Positions 24,301 to 38,385 of a stretch of DNA of 64,000 bases are shown piece after piece (the first letter of the stretch is position 1; every line of letters starts with the position of its first letter). Location of the stretch: positions 46,163,464-46,227,463 of the forward strand of contig NC_085138.1 in assembly GCF_035046485.1 (NCBI RefSeq), written 5' to 3'. Both the position numbers and the translations under genes were made by a program. Under the pieces are notes generated by a model. The model was given only the letters and a program-made list of their open reading frames with translations, was not told the origin of the DNA and searched no databases. Source of the DNA: Aedes albopictus. Its lineage: Eukaryota; Arthropoda; Insecta; Diptera; Culicidae.

Positions 24301-27300
24301 TGAAACTGTTATTTCGTTAAAAACTTATTTTATTCGTCAAATATTTTCTATAGTGAAATTCCTTAAAACTCCCAAAATACAAAAATTCATCAAAGTGCAT
24401 ATTTTTTACGATTCAGTATCCATGCTACCCGTCGGATGATAGCTCAGTGTGTCTTCTTTCGACTAGGGATGGTTTGGTGAAACTGTTAATTCGTAAAAAA
24501 ATTATTTTATTCGTCAAATATTTTCTATAGTGAAATTCCTTTGAACCACTAAAATACAAAAACTCCTCAAAGTGCATATTGTTTACGATTTAGTATCCAT
24601 GCTACCCGTCGGATGATCGCTCAGTGTGTCTTCTTTCAACTAGGGACGGTTTGGTGAAACTGTTATTTCGTTAAAAATTTATTTTATTCGTCAAATATTT
24701 TCTATAGTGAAATTCCTTTGAACCACTAAAATACAAAAACTCCTCAAAGTGCATATTTTTTACGATTCAGTATCCATGCTACCCGTCGGATGATAGCTCA
24801 GTGTGTCTTCTTTCAACTAGGGACGGTTTGGTGAAACTGTTATTTCGTTAAAAACTTATTTGATTCGTCAAATATTTTCTATAGTGAAATTCCTTAAAAC
24901 TCCCAAAATACAAAAATTCCTCAAAGTGCATATTTTTTACGATTCAGTATCCATGCTACCCGTCGGATGATAGCTCAGTGTGTCTTCTTTCGACTAGGGA
25001 TGGTTTGGTGAAACTGTTAATTCGTAAAAAAATTATTTTATTCGTCAAATATTTTCTATAGTGAAATTCCTTGAAACTCCCAAAATACAAAAATTCCTCA
25101 AAGTGCATATTTTTTACGATTCAGTATCCATGCTACCCGTCGGATGATAGCTCAGTGTGTCTTCTTTCGACTAGGGATGGTTTGGTGAAACTGTTATTTC
25201 GTTAAAAATTTATTTTATTCGTCAAATATTTTCTATAGTGAAATTCCTTGAAACTCCCAAAATACAAAAATTCCTCAAAGTGCATATTTTTTACGATTCA
25301 GTATTCATGCTTCCAGTCGGATGATAGCTCAGTGTATCTTCTTTCAACTAGGGACGGTTTGGTGAAACTGTTATTTCGTTAAAAATTTATTTTATTCGTC
25401 AAATATTTTCTATAGTGAAATTCCTTGAAACTCCCAAAATCCAAAAATTCCTCAAAGTGCATATTTTTTACGATTCAGTATCCATGCTACCCGTCGGATG
25501 ATAGCTCAGTGTGTCTTCTTTCGACTAGGGATGGTTTGGTGAAACTGTTAATTCGTTAAAAATTTATTTTATTCGTCAAATATTTTCTATAGTGAAATTC
25601 CTTGAAACTCCCAAAATACAAAAATTCCTCAAAGTGCATATTTTTTACGATTCAGTATCCATGCTACCCGTCGGATGATAGCTCAGTGTGTCTTCTTTCA
25701 ACTAGGGACGGTTTGGTGAAACTGTTATTTCGTTAAAAACTTATTTTATTCGTCAAATATTTTCTATAGTGAAATTCCTTAAAACTCCCAAAATACAAAA
25801 ATTCCTCAAAGTGCATATTTTTTACGATTCAGTATCCATGCTACCCGTCGGATGATAGCTCAGTGTGTCTTCTTTCGACAAGGGATGGTTTGGTGAAACT
25901 GTTAATTCGTTAAAAATTTATTTTATTCGTCAAATATTTTCTATAGTGAAATTCCTTGAAACTCCCAAAATACAAAAATTCCTCAAAGTGCATATTTTTT
26001 ACGATTCAGTATCCATGCTACCCGTCGGATGATAGCTCAGTGTGTCTTCTTTCAACTAGGGACGGTTTGGTGAAACTGTTATTTCGTTAAAAATTTATTT
26101 TATTCGTCAAATATTTTCTATAGTGAAATTCCTTTGAACCACTAAAATACAAAAACTCCTCAAAGTGCATATTTTTTACGATTTAGTATTTATGCTACCC
26201 GTCGGATGATAGCTCAGTGTGTCTTCTTTCGACTAGGGATGGTTTGGTGAAACTGTTATTTCGTTAAAAATTTATTTTATTCGTCAAATATTTTCTATAG
26301 TGAAATTCCTTGAAACTCCCAAAATACAAAAATTCCTCAAAGTGCATATTTTTTACGATTCAGTATTCATGCTACCCGTCGGATGATAGCTCAGTGTATC
26401 TTCTTTCAACTAGGGACGGTTTGGTGAAACTGTTATTTCGTTAAAAATTTATTTTATTCGTCAAATATTTTCTAAAGTGAAAATCCTTGAAACTCCCAAA
26501 ATACAAAAATTCCTCAAAGTGCATATTTTTTACGATTCAGTATCCATGCTACCCGTCGGATGATAGCTCAGTGTGTCTTCTTTCGACTAGGGATGGTTTG
26601 GTGAAACTGTTATTTCGTTAAAAATTTATTTTATTCGTCAAATATTTTCTATAGTGAAATTCCTTGAAACTCCCAAAATACAAAAATTCCTCAAAGTGCA
26701 TATTTTTTACGATTCAGTATTCATGCTACCCGTCGGATGATAGCTCAGTGTGTCTTCTTTCAACTAGGGACGGTTTGGTGAAACTGTTATTTCGTTAAAA
26801 ACTTATTTTATTCGTCAAATATTTTCTATAGTGAAATTCCTTAAAACTCCCAAAATACAAAAATTCCTCAAAGTGCATATTTTTTACGATTCAGTATCCA
26901 TGCTACCCGTCGGATGATAGCTCAGTGTGTCTTCTTTCGACTAGGGATGGTTTGGTGAAACTGTTATTTCGTTAAAAATTTATTTTATTCGTCAAATATT
27001 TTCTATAGTGAAATTCCTTGAAACTCCCAAAATACAAAAACTCCTCAAAGTGCATATTTTTTACGATTCAGTATCCATGCTACCCGTCGGATGATAGCTC
27101 AGTGTGTCTTCTTTCGACTAGGGATGGTTTGGTGAAACTGTTATTTCGTTAAAAATTTATTTTATTCGTCAAATATTTTCTATAGTGAAATTCCTTGAAA
27201 CTCCCAAAATACAAAAATTCCTCAAAGTGCATATTTTTTACGATTCAGTATTCATGCTACCCGTCGGATGATAGCTCAGTGTATCTTCTTTCAACTAGGG

Positions 27301-30300
27301 ACGGTTTGGTGAAACTGTTATTTCGTTAAAAATATTTATTTTATTCGTCAAATATTTTCTATAGTGAAATTCCTTGAAACTCCCAAAATACAAAAACTTC
27401 TCAAAGTGCATATTTTTTACGATTCAGTATTCATGCTACCCGTCGGATGATAGCTCAGTGTATCTTCTTTCAACTAGGGACGGTTTGGTGAAACTGTTAT
27501 TTCGTTAAAAATTTATTTTATTCGTCAAATATTTTCTATAGTGAAATTCCTTGGAACTCCCAAAATACAAAAATTCCTCAAAGTGCATATTTTTTACGAT
27601 TCAGTATCCATGCTACCCGTCGGATGATAGCTCAGTGTGTCTTCTTTCAACTAGGGACGGTTTGGTGAAACTGTTATTTCGTTAAAAATTTATTTTATTC
27701 GTCAAATATTTTCTATAGTGAAATTCCTTGAAACTCTTAAAATACAAAAATTGCTCAAAGTGCATATTTTTTACGATTCAGTATCCATGCTACCCATCGG
27801 ATGATAGCTCAGTGTGTCTTCTTTCAACTAGGGACGGTTTGGTGAAACTGTTATTTCGTTAAAAATTTATTTTATTCGTCAAATATTTTCTATAGTGAAA
27901 TTCATTTGAACCACTAAAATACAAAAACTCCTCAAAGTGCATATTTTTTACGATTCACTATCCATGCTGCCGTCGGATGATAGCTCAGTGTGTCTTCTTT
28001 CGACTAGGGACGGTTTGGTAAAACTGTTATTTCGTTAAAAATTTATTTTATTCGTCAAATATTTTCTATAGTGAAATTCCTTTGAACCACTAAAATACAA
28101 AAACTCCTCAAAGTGCATATTTTTTACGATTCAGTATCCATGCTACCCGTCGGATGATAGCTCAGTGTGTCTTCTTTCAACTAGGGACGGTTTGGTGAAA
28201 CTGTTATTTCGTTAAAAATTTATTTTATTCGTCAAATATGTTCTATAGTGAAATTCCTTGAAACTCCCAAAATACAAAAATTCCTCAAAGTGCATATTTT
28301 TTACGATTCAGTATCCATGCTACCCGTCGGATGATAGCTCAGTGTGTCTTCTTTCGACTAGGGATGGTTTGGTGAAACTGTTATTTCGTTAAAAATTTAT
28401 TTTATTCGTCAAATATGTTCTATAGTGAAATTCCTTAAAACTCCCAAAATACAAAAACTCCTCAAAGTGCATATTTTTTACGATTCAGTATCCATGCTAC
28501 CCGTCGGATGATAGCTCAGTGTGTCTTCTTTCGACTAGGGATGATTTGGTGAAACTGTTATTTCGTTAAAAATTTATTTTATTCGTTAAATATTTTCTAT
28601 AGTGAAATTCCTTTGAACAACTAAAATACAAAAACTCCTCAAAGTGCATATTTTTTACGATTCAGTATTCATGCTACCCGTCGGATGATAGCTCAGTGTA
28701 TCTTCTTTCAACTAGGGACGGTTTGGTGAAACTGTTATTTCGTTAAAAATTTATTTTATTCGTCAAATATTTTCTAAAGTGAAATTCCTTGAAACTCCCA
28801 AAATACAAAAATTCCTCAAAGTGCATATTTTTTACGATTCAGTATCCATGCTACCCGTCGGATGATAGCTCAGTGTGTCTTCTTTCAACTAGGGACGGTT
28901 TGGTGAAACTGTTATTTCGTTAAAAATTTATTTTATTCGTCAAATATTTTCTATAGTGAAATTCCTTTGAACCACTAAAATACAAAAACTCCTCAAAGTG
29001 CATATTGTTTACGATTTAGTATCCATGCTACCCGTCGGATGATAGCTCAGTGTGTCTTCTTTCAACTAGGGACGGTTTGGTGAAACTGTTATTTCGTTAA
29101 AAATTTATTTTATTCGTCAAATATTTTCTATAGTGAAATTCCTTGAAACTCCCAAAATACAAAAATTCCTCAAAGTGCATATTTTTTACGTTTCAGTATC
29201 CATGCTACCCGTCGGATGATAGCTCAGTGTGTCTTCTTTCGACTAGGGATGGTTTGGTGAAACTGTTATTTCGTTAAAAATATTTATTTTATTCGTCAAA
29301 TATTTTCTATAGTGAAATTCCTTGAAACTCCCAAAATACAAAAACTCCTCAAAGTGCATATTTTTTACGATTCAGTATTCATGCTACCCGTCGGATGATA
29401 GCTCAGTGTATCTTCTTTCAACTAGGGACGGTTTGGTGAAACTGTTATTTCGTTAAAAATATTTATTTTATTCGTCAAATATTTTCTATAGTGAAATTCC
29501 TTGAAACTCCCAAAATACAAAAACTTCTCAAAGTGCATATTTTTTACGATTCAGTATTCATGCTACCCGTCGGATGATAGCTCAGTGTATCTTCTTTCAA
29601 CTAGGGACGGTTTGGTGAAACTGTTATTTCGTTAAAAATTTATTTTATTCGTCAAATATTTTCTATAGTGAAATTCCTTGGAACTCCCAAAATACAAAAA
29701 TTCCTCAAAGTGCATATTTATTACGATTCAGTATCCATGCTACCCGTCGGATGATAGCTCAGTGTGTCTTCTTTCAACTAGGGATGGTTTGGTGAAACTG
29801 TTATTTCGTTAAAAATTTATTTTATTCGTCAAATATTTTCTATAGTGAAATTAATTTGAACCACTAAAATACAAAAACTCCTCAAAGTGCATATTTTTTA
29901 CGATTTAGTATTTATGCTACCCGTCGGATGATAGCTCAGTGTGTCTTCTTTCAACTAGGGACGGTTTGGTGAAACTGTTATTTCGTTAAAATTTTCTTTT
30001 ATTCGTCAAATATTTTCTATAGTGAAATTACTTTGAACCACTAAAATACAAAAACTCCTCAAAGTGCATATTTTTTACGATTCAGTATTCATGCTACCCG
30101 TCGGATGATAGCTCAGCGTGTCTTCTTTCGACTAGGGACGGTTTGGTGAAACTGTTATTTCGTTAAAAATTTATTTTATTCGTCAAATATTTTCTATAGT
30201 GAAATTCCTTGAAACTCCCAAAATACAAAAATTGCTCAAAGTGCATATTTTTTACGATTCAGTATCCATGCTACCCGTCGGATGATAGCTCAGTGTGTCT

Positions 30301-32010
30301 TCTTTCGACTAGGGACGGTTTGGTAAAACTGTTATTTCGTTAAAAATTTATTTTATTCGTCAAATATTTTCTATCCACTTATCCGCGAGCGGTAATGGCG
30401 GCGGCGGGCGCAAATAACCGGTTCGAATTTTGACGTTTCTTGGGGATCGCAATCGGTTGGCGCCAACAAACGGTGGGTGAAGGGGTGAGGAGGAGAATGA
30501 AATTGTTTTGACTTTCCCCCAACAAACGTCAAAATCCGAACCGGTTGGATATGCCCACCGCCACCATTACCGCTCGCAGATAAGTGGATAGTGAAATTCC
30601 TTTGAACCACTAAAATACAAAAACTCCTCAAAGTGCATATTTTTTACGATTCAGTATTCATGCTACCCGTCGGATGATAGCTCAGTGTGTCTTCTTTCAA
30701 CTAGGGACGGTTTGGTGAAACTGTTATTTCGTTAAAAATTTATTTTATTCGTCAAATATTTTCTATAGTGAAATTCCTTGAAACTCCTAAAATACAAAAA
30801 TTGCTCAAAGTGCATATTTTTTACGATTCAGTATCCATGCTACCCGTCGGATAATAGCTCAGTGTGTCTTCTTTCAACTAGGGACGGTTTGGTGAAACTG
30901 TTATTTCGTTAAAAATTTATTTTATTCGTCAAATATTTTCTATAGTGAAATTCCTTTGAACCACTAAAATACAAAAACTCCTCAAAGTGCATATTTTTTA
31001 CGATTCAGTATTCATGCTACCCGTCGGATGATAGCTCAGTGTGTCTTCTTTCAACTAGGGACGGTTTGGTGAAACTGTTATTTCGTTAAAAATTTATTTT
31101 ATTCGTCAAATATTTTCTATAGTGAAATTCCTTGAAACTCCCAAAATACAAAAATTCCTCAAAGTGCATATTTTTTACGATTCAGTATCCATGCTACCCG
31201 TCGGATGATAGCTCAGTGTGTCTTCTTTCGACTAGGGACGGTTTGGTAAAACTGTTATTTCGTTAAAAATTTATTTTATTCGTCAAATATTTTCTATAGT
31301 GAAATTCCTTTGAACCACTAAAATACAAAAACTCCTCAAAGTGCATATTTTTTACGATTCAGTATCCATGCTACCCGTCGGATGATAGCTCAGTGTGTCT
31401 TCTTTCGACTAGGGATGGTTTGGTGAAACTGTTATTTCGTTAAAAATTTATTTTATTCGTCAAATATTTTCTATAGTGAAATTCCTTGAAACTCCCAAAA
31501 TACAAAAATTCCTCAAAGTGCATATTTTTTACGATTCAGTATCCATGCCACCCGTCGGATGATAGCTCAGTGTGTCTTCTTTCGACTAGGGACGGTTTGG
31601 TGAAACTGTTATTTCGTTAAAAATTTATTTTATTCGTCAAATATTTTCTATAGTGAAATTCCTTGAAACTCCCAAGATACAAAAATTCCTTAAAGTGCAT
31701 ATTTATTACGATTCAGTATTCATACTACCCGTCGGATGATAGCTCAGTGTGTCTTCTTTCAACTAGGGACGGTTTGGTGAAACTGTTATTTCGTTAAAAA
31801 ATTATTTTATTCGTCAAATATTTTCTATGGTGAAATTCCTTGAAACTCCTAAGATACAAAAATTCCTTAAAGTGCATATTTTTTACGATTCAGTATTCAT
31901 GCTACTCGTCGGATGATAGCTCAGAGTGTCTTCTTTCGACTAGGGACGGTTTGGTGAAACTGTTATTTCGCTAAAAATTTATTTTATTCGTCAAATATTT
32001 TCTATGGTGA
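21379..32010 (-). repeat. 177-bp satellite array, right arm, inverted (about 59 copies)
   Basis: The same monomer as 641-12552 but as its reverse complement; successive CTATAGTGAAATTCC landmarks at 21379 and 21556 give a 177-bp period. Differences from the left arm: the variant carrying CAAATCAATTTCAC was not seen here. A variant with TTAAAACTCCC linked to AAAAACTTATTT is common here but appears in the left arm only in its last monomer. One monomer near 23010 lacks about 42 bp. One monomer is split by a MITE at 30374-30588. The outer edge decays: monomers from about 31670 have more substitutions, and 32011-32076 is a barely recognisable unit. Confidence 0.97.
30374..30588. mobile_element. 215-bp foldback MITE inside a satellite monomer
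   Basis: The ends TCCACTTATCC...GATAAGTGGA extend into arms of about 65 bp, both containing GAGCGGTAATGG and AACCGGTTCG. They are flanked by TA at 30372-30373 and 30589-30590. Removing it restores TTTTCTATAGTGAAATTCC, a normal monomer. It is GC-richer than the satellite. The TA duplication fits the Tc1/mariner type. Confidence 0.9.
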
Positions 32011-32288
32011 ACTTCCGTGAAGAAATGGTTTGCTGAATCTGTTAATTTGTTAAACAATATTTTATTCGTCAAATCCCTACGGTTTCTCTGGTAAACGCAC
32101 AAGTATTTTGCAAAGTCATGCTGAAGATGACGGGTTCGATTGTCGGATGATTCAAAAATTCTTCAAAATGGAAATATCCTCATGGCAGATTTGCTTGACA
32201 CATTTTTCATTGCTATTTCTGTCACTCTACAAGAGGCTCTATCTTAATTTACCCTTTTTCAAGTTCGGCCGGCCAATCAATAGAGTTA
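32011..32288. other. Decayed satellite edge and a tRNA-SINE-like fragment
   Basis: 32011-32076 still matches the satellite at AATCTGTTAATTTGTTAAA and TTTTATTCGTCAAAT. From about 32085 there is a tRNA-like piece: TCTCTGGTAAACGCAC (A-box-like) and GATGACGGGTTCGATTGTCGG (B-box-like). This suggests a decayed SINE. The frame at 32108-32299 is judged accidental. Confidence 0.4.
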
Positions 32289-32465
32289 ATAAACTATAGA
32301 GGACGAATGTCGCTGCTGTTCCCTTTGTTCTCGCTCGCAAACATGTCGGGTATCTATCTGTCAAACTGCATACTTTTTCGCTTTGACACTTATAGCCCGG
32401 CCTATCTCCGCCAGCAAAAGATGTTTCGGCAGCGACGCCAGCGACATTCTTCCTCTATAGTTTAT
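32289..32465. mobile_element. 177-bp MITE with TA duplication
   Basis: The terminal repeats ATAAACTATAGAGG and CCTCTATAGTTTAT extend as GACGAATGTCGCTG against CAGCGACATTCTTC. TA flanks lie at 32287-32288 and 32466-32467. The length equals the satellite period only by coincidence, since the sequences are unrelated. Confidence 0.75.
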
Positions 32466-32769
32466 TACCTCTATTGGCCAATCTCATAAATGGCTGTTTT
32501 TAAATGAAGCAGCTTGTGGAGTGACCCAGTACGGAGGGTTAGCCTAACATTAGCCTAATGTGAGACTAACTGGCCAGCATGTTAGGCTAACTTTTTGTCT
32601 CACTTTTGCCTAATGTTAGTCTAAAATTAGACAGATATGACACACTTTTGTTAGACATGTTGCAAATTCGAAACATGTTTGTTAGTCTAACATTAGACTA
32701 ACGTTAGACATGTTTTAGTATGGGCTGTTAGACGAATGTTAGGCATAGCTTTTATGCTGCTTGTTTTCA

Positions 32770-32872
32770 TTCCAGCTGTCATCCGAGCAAGAAGTGTGAT
32801 TGTAGTAGTGAACTTTTATCGGCGTTCACTACTACAACCGCACTTCTGCCTCGAATGAAAGCTGGACGAAAA
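32770..32872. repeat. Imperfect hairpin, about 100 bp
   Basis: AGAAGTGTGATTGTAGTAGTG pairs with CACTACTACAACCGCACTTCT, with outer pairing CCAGCT...AGCTGG. It lies between the TTAGCCTAAC motifs and the A/T array. Confidence 0.7.
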
Positions 32873-32975
32873 TCGGAGACTGTTTTAATTTTATTTTTTT
32901 ATTTCATTTCAATTTAAATTTATTTTAATTTTAATTTTAATTTAAATTTAAATTTAAATTCAAATTTTTATTTAG

Positions 32976-33924
32976 TTTTAATTTTAATTTTAATTTTAAT
33001 TTTAATTTTAATTTTAATTTTAATTTTAATTTTAATTTTAATTTTAATTTTAATTTTAATTTTAATTTTAATTTTAATTTTAATTTTAATTTTAATTTTA
33101 ATTTTAATTTTAATTTTAATTTTAATTTTAATTTTAATTTTAATTTTAATTTTAATTTTAATTTTAATTTTAATTTTAATTTTAATTTTAATTTTAATTT
33201 TAATTTTAATTTTAATTTTAATTTTAATTTTAATTTTAATTTTAATTTTAATTTTAATTTTAATTTTAATTTTAATTTTAATTTTAATTTTAATTTTAAT
33301 TTTAATTTTAATTTTAATTTTAATTTTAATTTTAATTTTAATTTTAATTTTAATTTTAATTTTAATTTTAATTTTAATTTTAATTTTAATTTTAATTTTA
33401 ATTTTAATTTTAATTTTAATTTTAATTTTAATTTTAATTTTAATTTTAATTTTAATTTTAATTTTAATTTTAATTTTAATTTTAATTTTAATTTTAATTT
33501 TAATTTTAATTTTAATTTTAATTTTAATTTTAATTTTAATTTTAATTTTAATTTTAATTTTAATTTTAATTTTAATTTTAATTTTAATTTTAATTTTAAT
33601 TTTAATTTTAATTTTAATTTTAATTTTAATTTTAATTTTAATTTTAATTTTAATTTTAATTTTAATTTTAATTTTAATTTTAATTTTAATTTTAATTTTA
33701 ATTTTAATTTTAATTTTAATTTTAATTTTAATTTTAATTTTAATTTTAATTTTAATTTTAATTTTAATTTTAATTTTAATTTTAATTTTAATTTTAATTT
33801 TAATTTTAATTTTAATTTTAATTTTAATTTTAATTTTAATTTTAATTTTAATTTTAATTTTAATTTTAATTTTAATTTTAATTTTAATTTTAATTTTAAT
33901 TTTAATTTTAATTTTAATTTTAAT
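32976..33924 (+). repeat. (TTTTAA)n hexamer array, about 158 copies
   Basis: Perfect hexamer repeat for about 950 bp, entirely A and T. A degenerate A/T leader at 32881-32975 precedes it. It ends at a short (TTAA)n block centred near 33931, where the repeat changes strand. Confidence 0.99.
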
Positions 33925-33941
33925 TAATTAATTAATTAATT

Positions 33942-36900
33942 AAAATTAAAATTAAAATTAAAATTAAAATTAAAATTAAAATTAAAATTAAAATTAAAAT
34001 TAAAATTAAAATTAAAATTAAAATCAAAATTAAAATTAAAATTAAAATTAAAATTAAAATTAAAATTAAAATTAAAATTAAAATTAAAATTAAAATTAAA
34101 ATTAAAATTAAAATTAAAATTAAAATTAAAATTAAAATTAAAATTAAAATTAAAATTAAAATTAAAATTAAAATTAAAATTAAAATTAAAATTAAAATTA
34201 AAATTAAAATTAAAATTAAAATTAAAATTAAAATTAAAATTAAAATTAAAATTAAAATTAAAATTAAAATTAAAATTAAAATTAAAATTAAAATTAAAAT
34301 TAAAATTAAAATTAAAATTAAAATTAAAATTAAAATTAAAATTAAAATTAAAATTAAAATTAAAATTAAAATTAAAATTAAAATTAAAATTAAAATTAAA
34401 ATTAAAATTAAAATTAAAATTAAAATTAAAATTAAAATTAAAATTAAAATTAAAATTAAAATTAAAATTAAAATTAAAATTAAAATTAAAATTAAAATTA
34501 AAATTAAAATTAAAATTAAAATTAAAATTAAAATTAAAATTAAAATTAAAATTAAAATTAAAATTAAAATTAAAATTAAAATTAAAATTAAAATTAAAAT
34601 TAAAATTAAAATTAAAATTAAAATTAAAATTAAAATTAAAATTAAAATTAAAATTAAAATTAAAATTAAAATTAAAATTAAAATTAAAATTAAAATTAAA
34701 ATTAAAATTAAAATTAAAATTAAAATTAAAATTAAAATTAAAATTAAAATTAAAATTAAAATTAAAATTAAAATTAAAATTAAAATTAAAATTAAAATTA
34801 AAATTAAAATTAAAATTAAAATTAAAATTAAAATTAAAATTAAAATTAAAATTAAAATTAAAATTAAAATTAAAATTAAAATTAAAATTAAAATTAAAAT
34901 TAAAATTAAAATTAAAATTAAAATTAAAATTAAAATTAAAATTAAAATTAAAATTAAAATTAAAATTAAAATTAAAATTAAAATTAAAATTAAAATTAAA
35001 ATTAAAATTAAAATTAAAATTAAAATTAAAATTAAAATTAAAATTAAAATTAAAATTAAAATTAAAATTAAAATTAAAATTAAAATTAAAATTAAAATTA
35101 AAATTAAAATTAAAATTAAAATTAAAATTAAAATTAAAATTAAAATTAAAATTAAAATTAAAATTAAAATTAAAATTAAAATTAAAATTAAAATTAAAAT
35201 TAAAATTAAAATTAAAATTAAAATTAAAATTAAAATTAAAATTAAAATTAAAATTAAAATTAAAATTAAAATTAAAATTAAAATTAAAATTAAAATTAAA
35301 ATTAAAATTAAAATTAAAATTAAAATTAAAATTAAAATTAAAATTAAAATTAAAATTAAAATTAAAATTAAAATTAAAATTAAAATTAAAATTAAAATTA
35401 AAATTAAAATTAAAATTAAAATTAAAATTAAAATTAAAATTAAAATTAAAATTAAAATTAAAATTAAAATTAAAATTAAAATTAAAATTAAAATTAAAAT
35501 TAAAATTAAAATTAAAATTAAAATTAAAATTAAAATTAAAATTAAAATTAAAATTAAAATTAAAATTAAAATTAAAATTAAAATTAAAATTAAAATTAAA
35601 ATTAAAATTAAAATTAAAATTAAAATTAAAATTAAAATTAAAATTAAAATTAAAATTAAAATTAAAATTAAAATTAAAATTAAAATTAAAATTAAAATTA
35701 AAATTAAAATTAAAATTAAAATTAAAATTAAAATTAAAATTAAAATTAAAATTAAAATTAAAATTAAAATTAAAATTAAAATTAAAATTAAAATTAAAAT
35801 TAAAATTAAAATTAAAATTAAAATTAAAATTAAAATTAAAATTAAAATTAAAATTAAAATTAAAATTAAAATTAAAATTAAAATTAAAATTAAAATTAAA
35901 ATTAAAATTAAAATTAAAATTAAAATTAAAATTAAAATTAAAATTAAAATTAAAATTAAAATTAAAATTAAAATTAAAATTAAAATTAAAATTAAAATTA
36001 AAATTAAAATTAAAATTAAAATTAAAATTAAAATTAAAATTAAAATTAAAATTAAAATTAAAATTAAAATTAAAATTAAAATTAAAATTAAAATTAAAAT
36101 TAAAATTAAAATTAAAATTAAAATTAAAATTAAAATTAAAATTAAAATTAAAATTAAAATTAAAATTAAAATTAAAATTAAAATTAAAATTAAAATTAAA
36201 ATTAAAATTAAAATTAAAATTAAAATTAAAATTAAAATTAAAATTAAAATTAAAATTAAAATTAAAATTAAAATTAAAATTAAAATTAAAATTAAAATTA
36301 AAATTAAAATTAAAATTAAAATTAAAATTAAAATTAAAATTAAAATTAAAATTAAAATTAAAATTAAAATTAAAATTAAAATTAAAATTAAAATTAAAAT
36401 TAAAATTAAAATTAAAATTAAAATTAAAATTAAAATTAAAATTAAAATTAAAATTAAAATTAAAATTAAAATTAAAATTAAAATTAAAATTAAAATTAAA
36501 ATTAAAATTAAAATTAAAATTAAAATTAAAATTAAAATTAAAATTAAAATTAAAATTAAAATTAAAATTAAAATTAAAATTAAAATTAAAATTAAAATTA
36601 AAATTAAAATTAAAATTAAAATTAAAATTAAAATTAAAATTAAAATTAAAATTAAAATTAAAATTAAAATTAAAATTAAAATTAAAATTAAAATTAAAAT
36701 TAAAATTAAAATTAAAATTAAAATTAAAATTAAAATTAAAATTAAAATTAAAATTAAAATTAAAATTAAAATTAAAATTAAAATTAAAATTAAAATTAAA
36801 ATTAAAATTAAAATTAAAATTAAAATTAAAATTAAAATTAAAATTAAAATTAAAATTAAAATTAAAATTAAAATTAAAATTAAAATTAAAATTAAAATTA

Positions 36901-38319
36901 AAATTAAAATTAAAATTAAAATTAAAATTAAAATTAAAATTAAAATTAAAATTAAAATTAAAATTAAAATTAAAATTAAAATTAAAATTAAAATTAAAAT
37001 TAAAATTAAAATTAAAATTAAAATTAAAATTAAAATTAAAATTAAAATTAAAATTAAAATTAAAATTAAAATTAAAATTAAAATTAAAATTAAAATTAAA
37101 ATTAAAATTAAAATTAAAATTAAAATTAAAATTAAAATTAAAATTAAAATTAAAATTAAAATTAAAATTAAAATTAAAATTAAAATTAAAATTAAAATTA
37201 AAATTAAAATTAAAATTAAAATTAAAATTAAAATTAAAATTAAAATTAAAATTAAAATTAAAATTAAAATTAAAATTAAAATTAAAATTAAAATTAAAAT
37301 TAAAATTAAAATTAAAATTAAAATTAAAATTAAAATTAAAATTAAAATTAAAATTAAAATTAAAATTAAAATTAAAATTAAAATTAAAATTAAAATTAAA
37401 ATTAAAATTAAAATTAAAATTAAAATTAAAATTAAAATTAAAATTAAAATTAAAATTAAAATTAAAATTAAAATTAAAATTAAAATTAAAATTAAAATTA
37501 AAATTAAAATTAAAATTAAAATTAAAATTAAAATTAAAATTAAAATTAAAATTAAAATTAAAATTAAAATTAAAATTAAAATTAAAATTAAAATTAAAAT
37601 TAAAATTAAAATTAAAATTAAAATTAAAATTAAAATTAAAATTAAAATTAAAATTAAAATTAAAATTAAAATTAAAATTAAAATTAAAATTAAAATTAAA
37701 ATTAAAATTAAAATTAAAATTAAAATTAAAATTAAAATTAAAATTAAAATTAAAATTAAAATTAAAATTAAAATTAAAATTAAAATTAAAATTAAAATTA
37801 AAATTAAAATTAAAATTAAAATTAAAATTAAAATTAAAATTAAAATTAAAATTAAAATTAAAATTAAAATTAAAATTAAAATTAAAATTAAAATTAAAAT
37901 TAAAATTAAAATTAAAATTAAAATTAAAATTAAAATTAAAATTAAAATTAAAATTAAAATTAAAATTAAAATTAAAATTAAAATTAAAATTAAAATTAAA
38001 ATTAAAATTAAAATTAAAATTAAAATTAAAATTAAAATTAAAATTAAAATTAAAATTAAAATTAAAATTAAAATTAAAATTAAAATTAAAATTAAAATTA
38101 AAATTAAAATTAAAATTAAAATTAAAATTAAAATTAAAATTAAAATTAAAATTAAAATTAAAATTAAAATTAAAATTAAAATTAAAATTAAAATTAAAAT
38201 TAAAATTAAAATTAAAATTAAAATTAAAATTAAAATTAAAATTAAAATTAAAATTAAAATTAAAATTAAAATTAAAATTAAAATTAAAATTAAAATTAAA
38301 ATTAAAATTAAAATTAAAA
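33942..38319 (-). repeat. (TTAAAA)n hexamer array, about 730 copies, reverse complement of the preceding array
   Basis: 4.38 kb of the hexamer in the opposite strand sense to 32976-33924. The only interruption noticed is a single C at about 34025. 38320-38385 is a short mixed zone (TAAAATAAAAT) before the 11-mer array. The first 950 bp could pair with the left arm as a perfect A/U hairpin if transcribed. Confidence 0.99.
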
Positions 38320-38385
38320 TAAAATTAAAATTAAAATTAAAATTAAAATTAAAATTAAAATTAAAATAAAATTAAAATTAAAATT

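Noticed and set aside
30371..30631. 86-codon minus-strand frame with Gly-rich start
   Set aside because: It spans a MITE and satellite sequence across both junctions and cannot be a gene.
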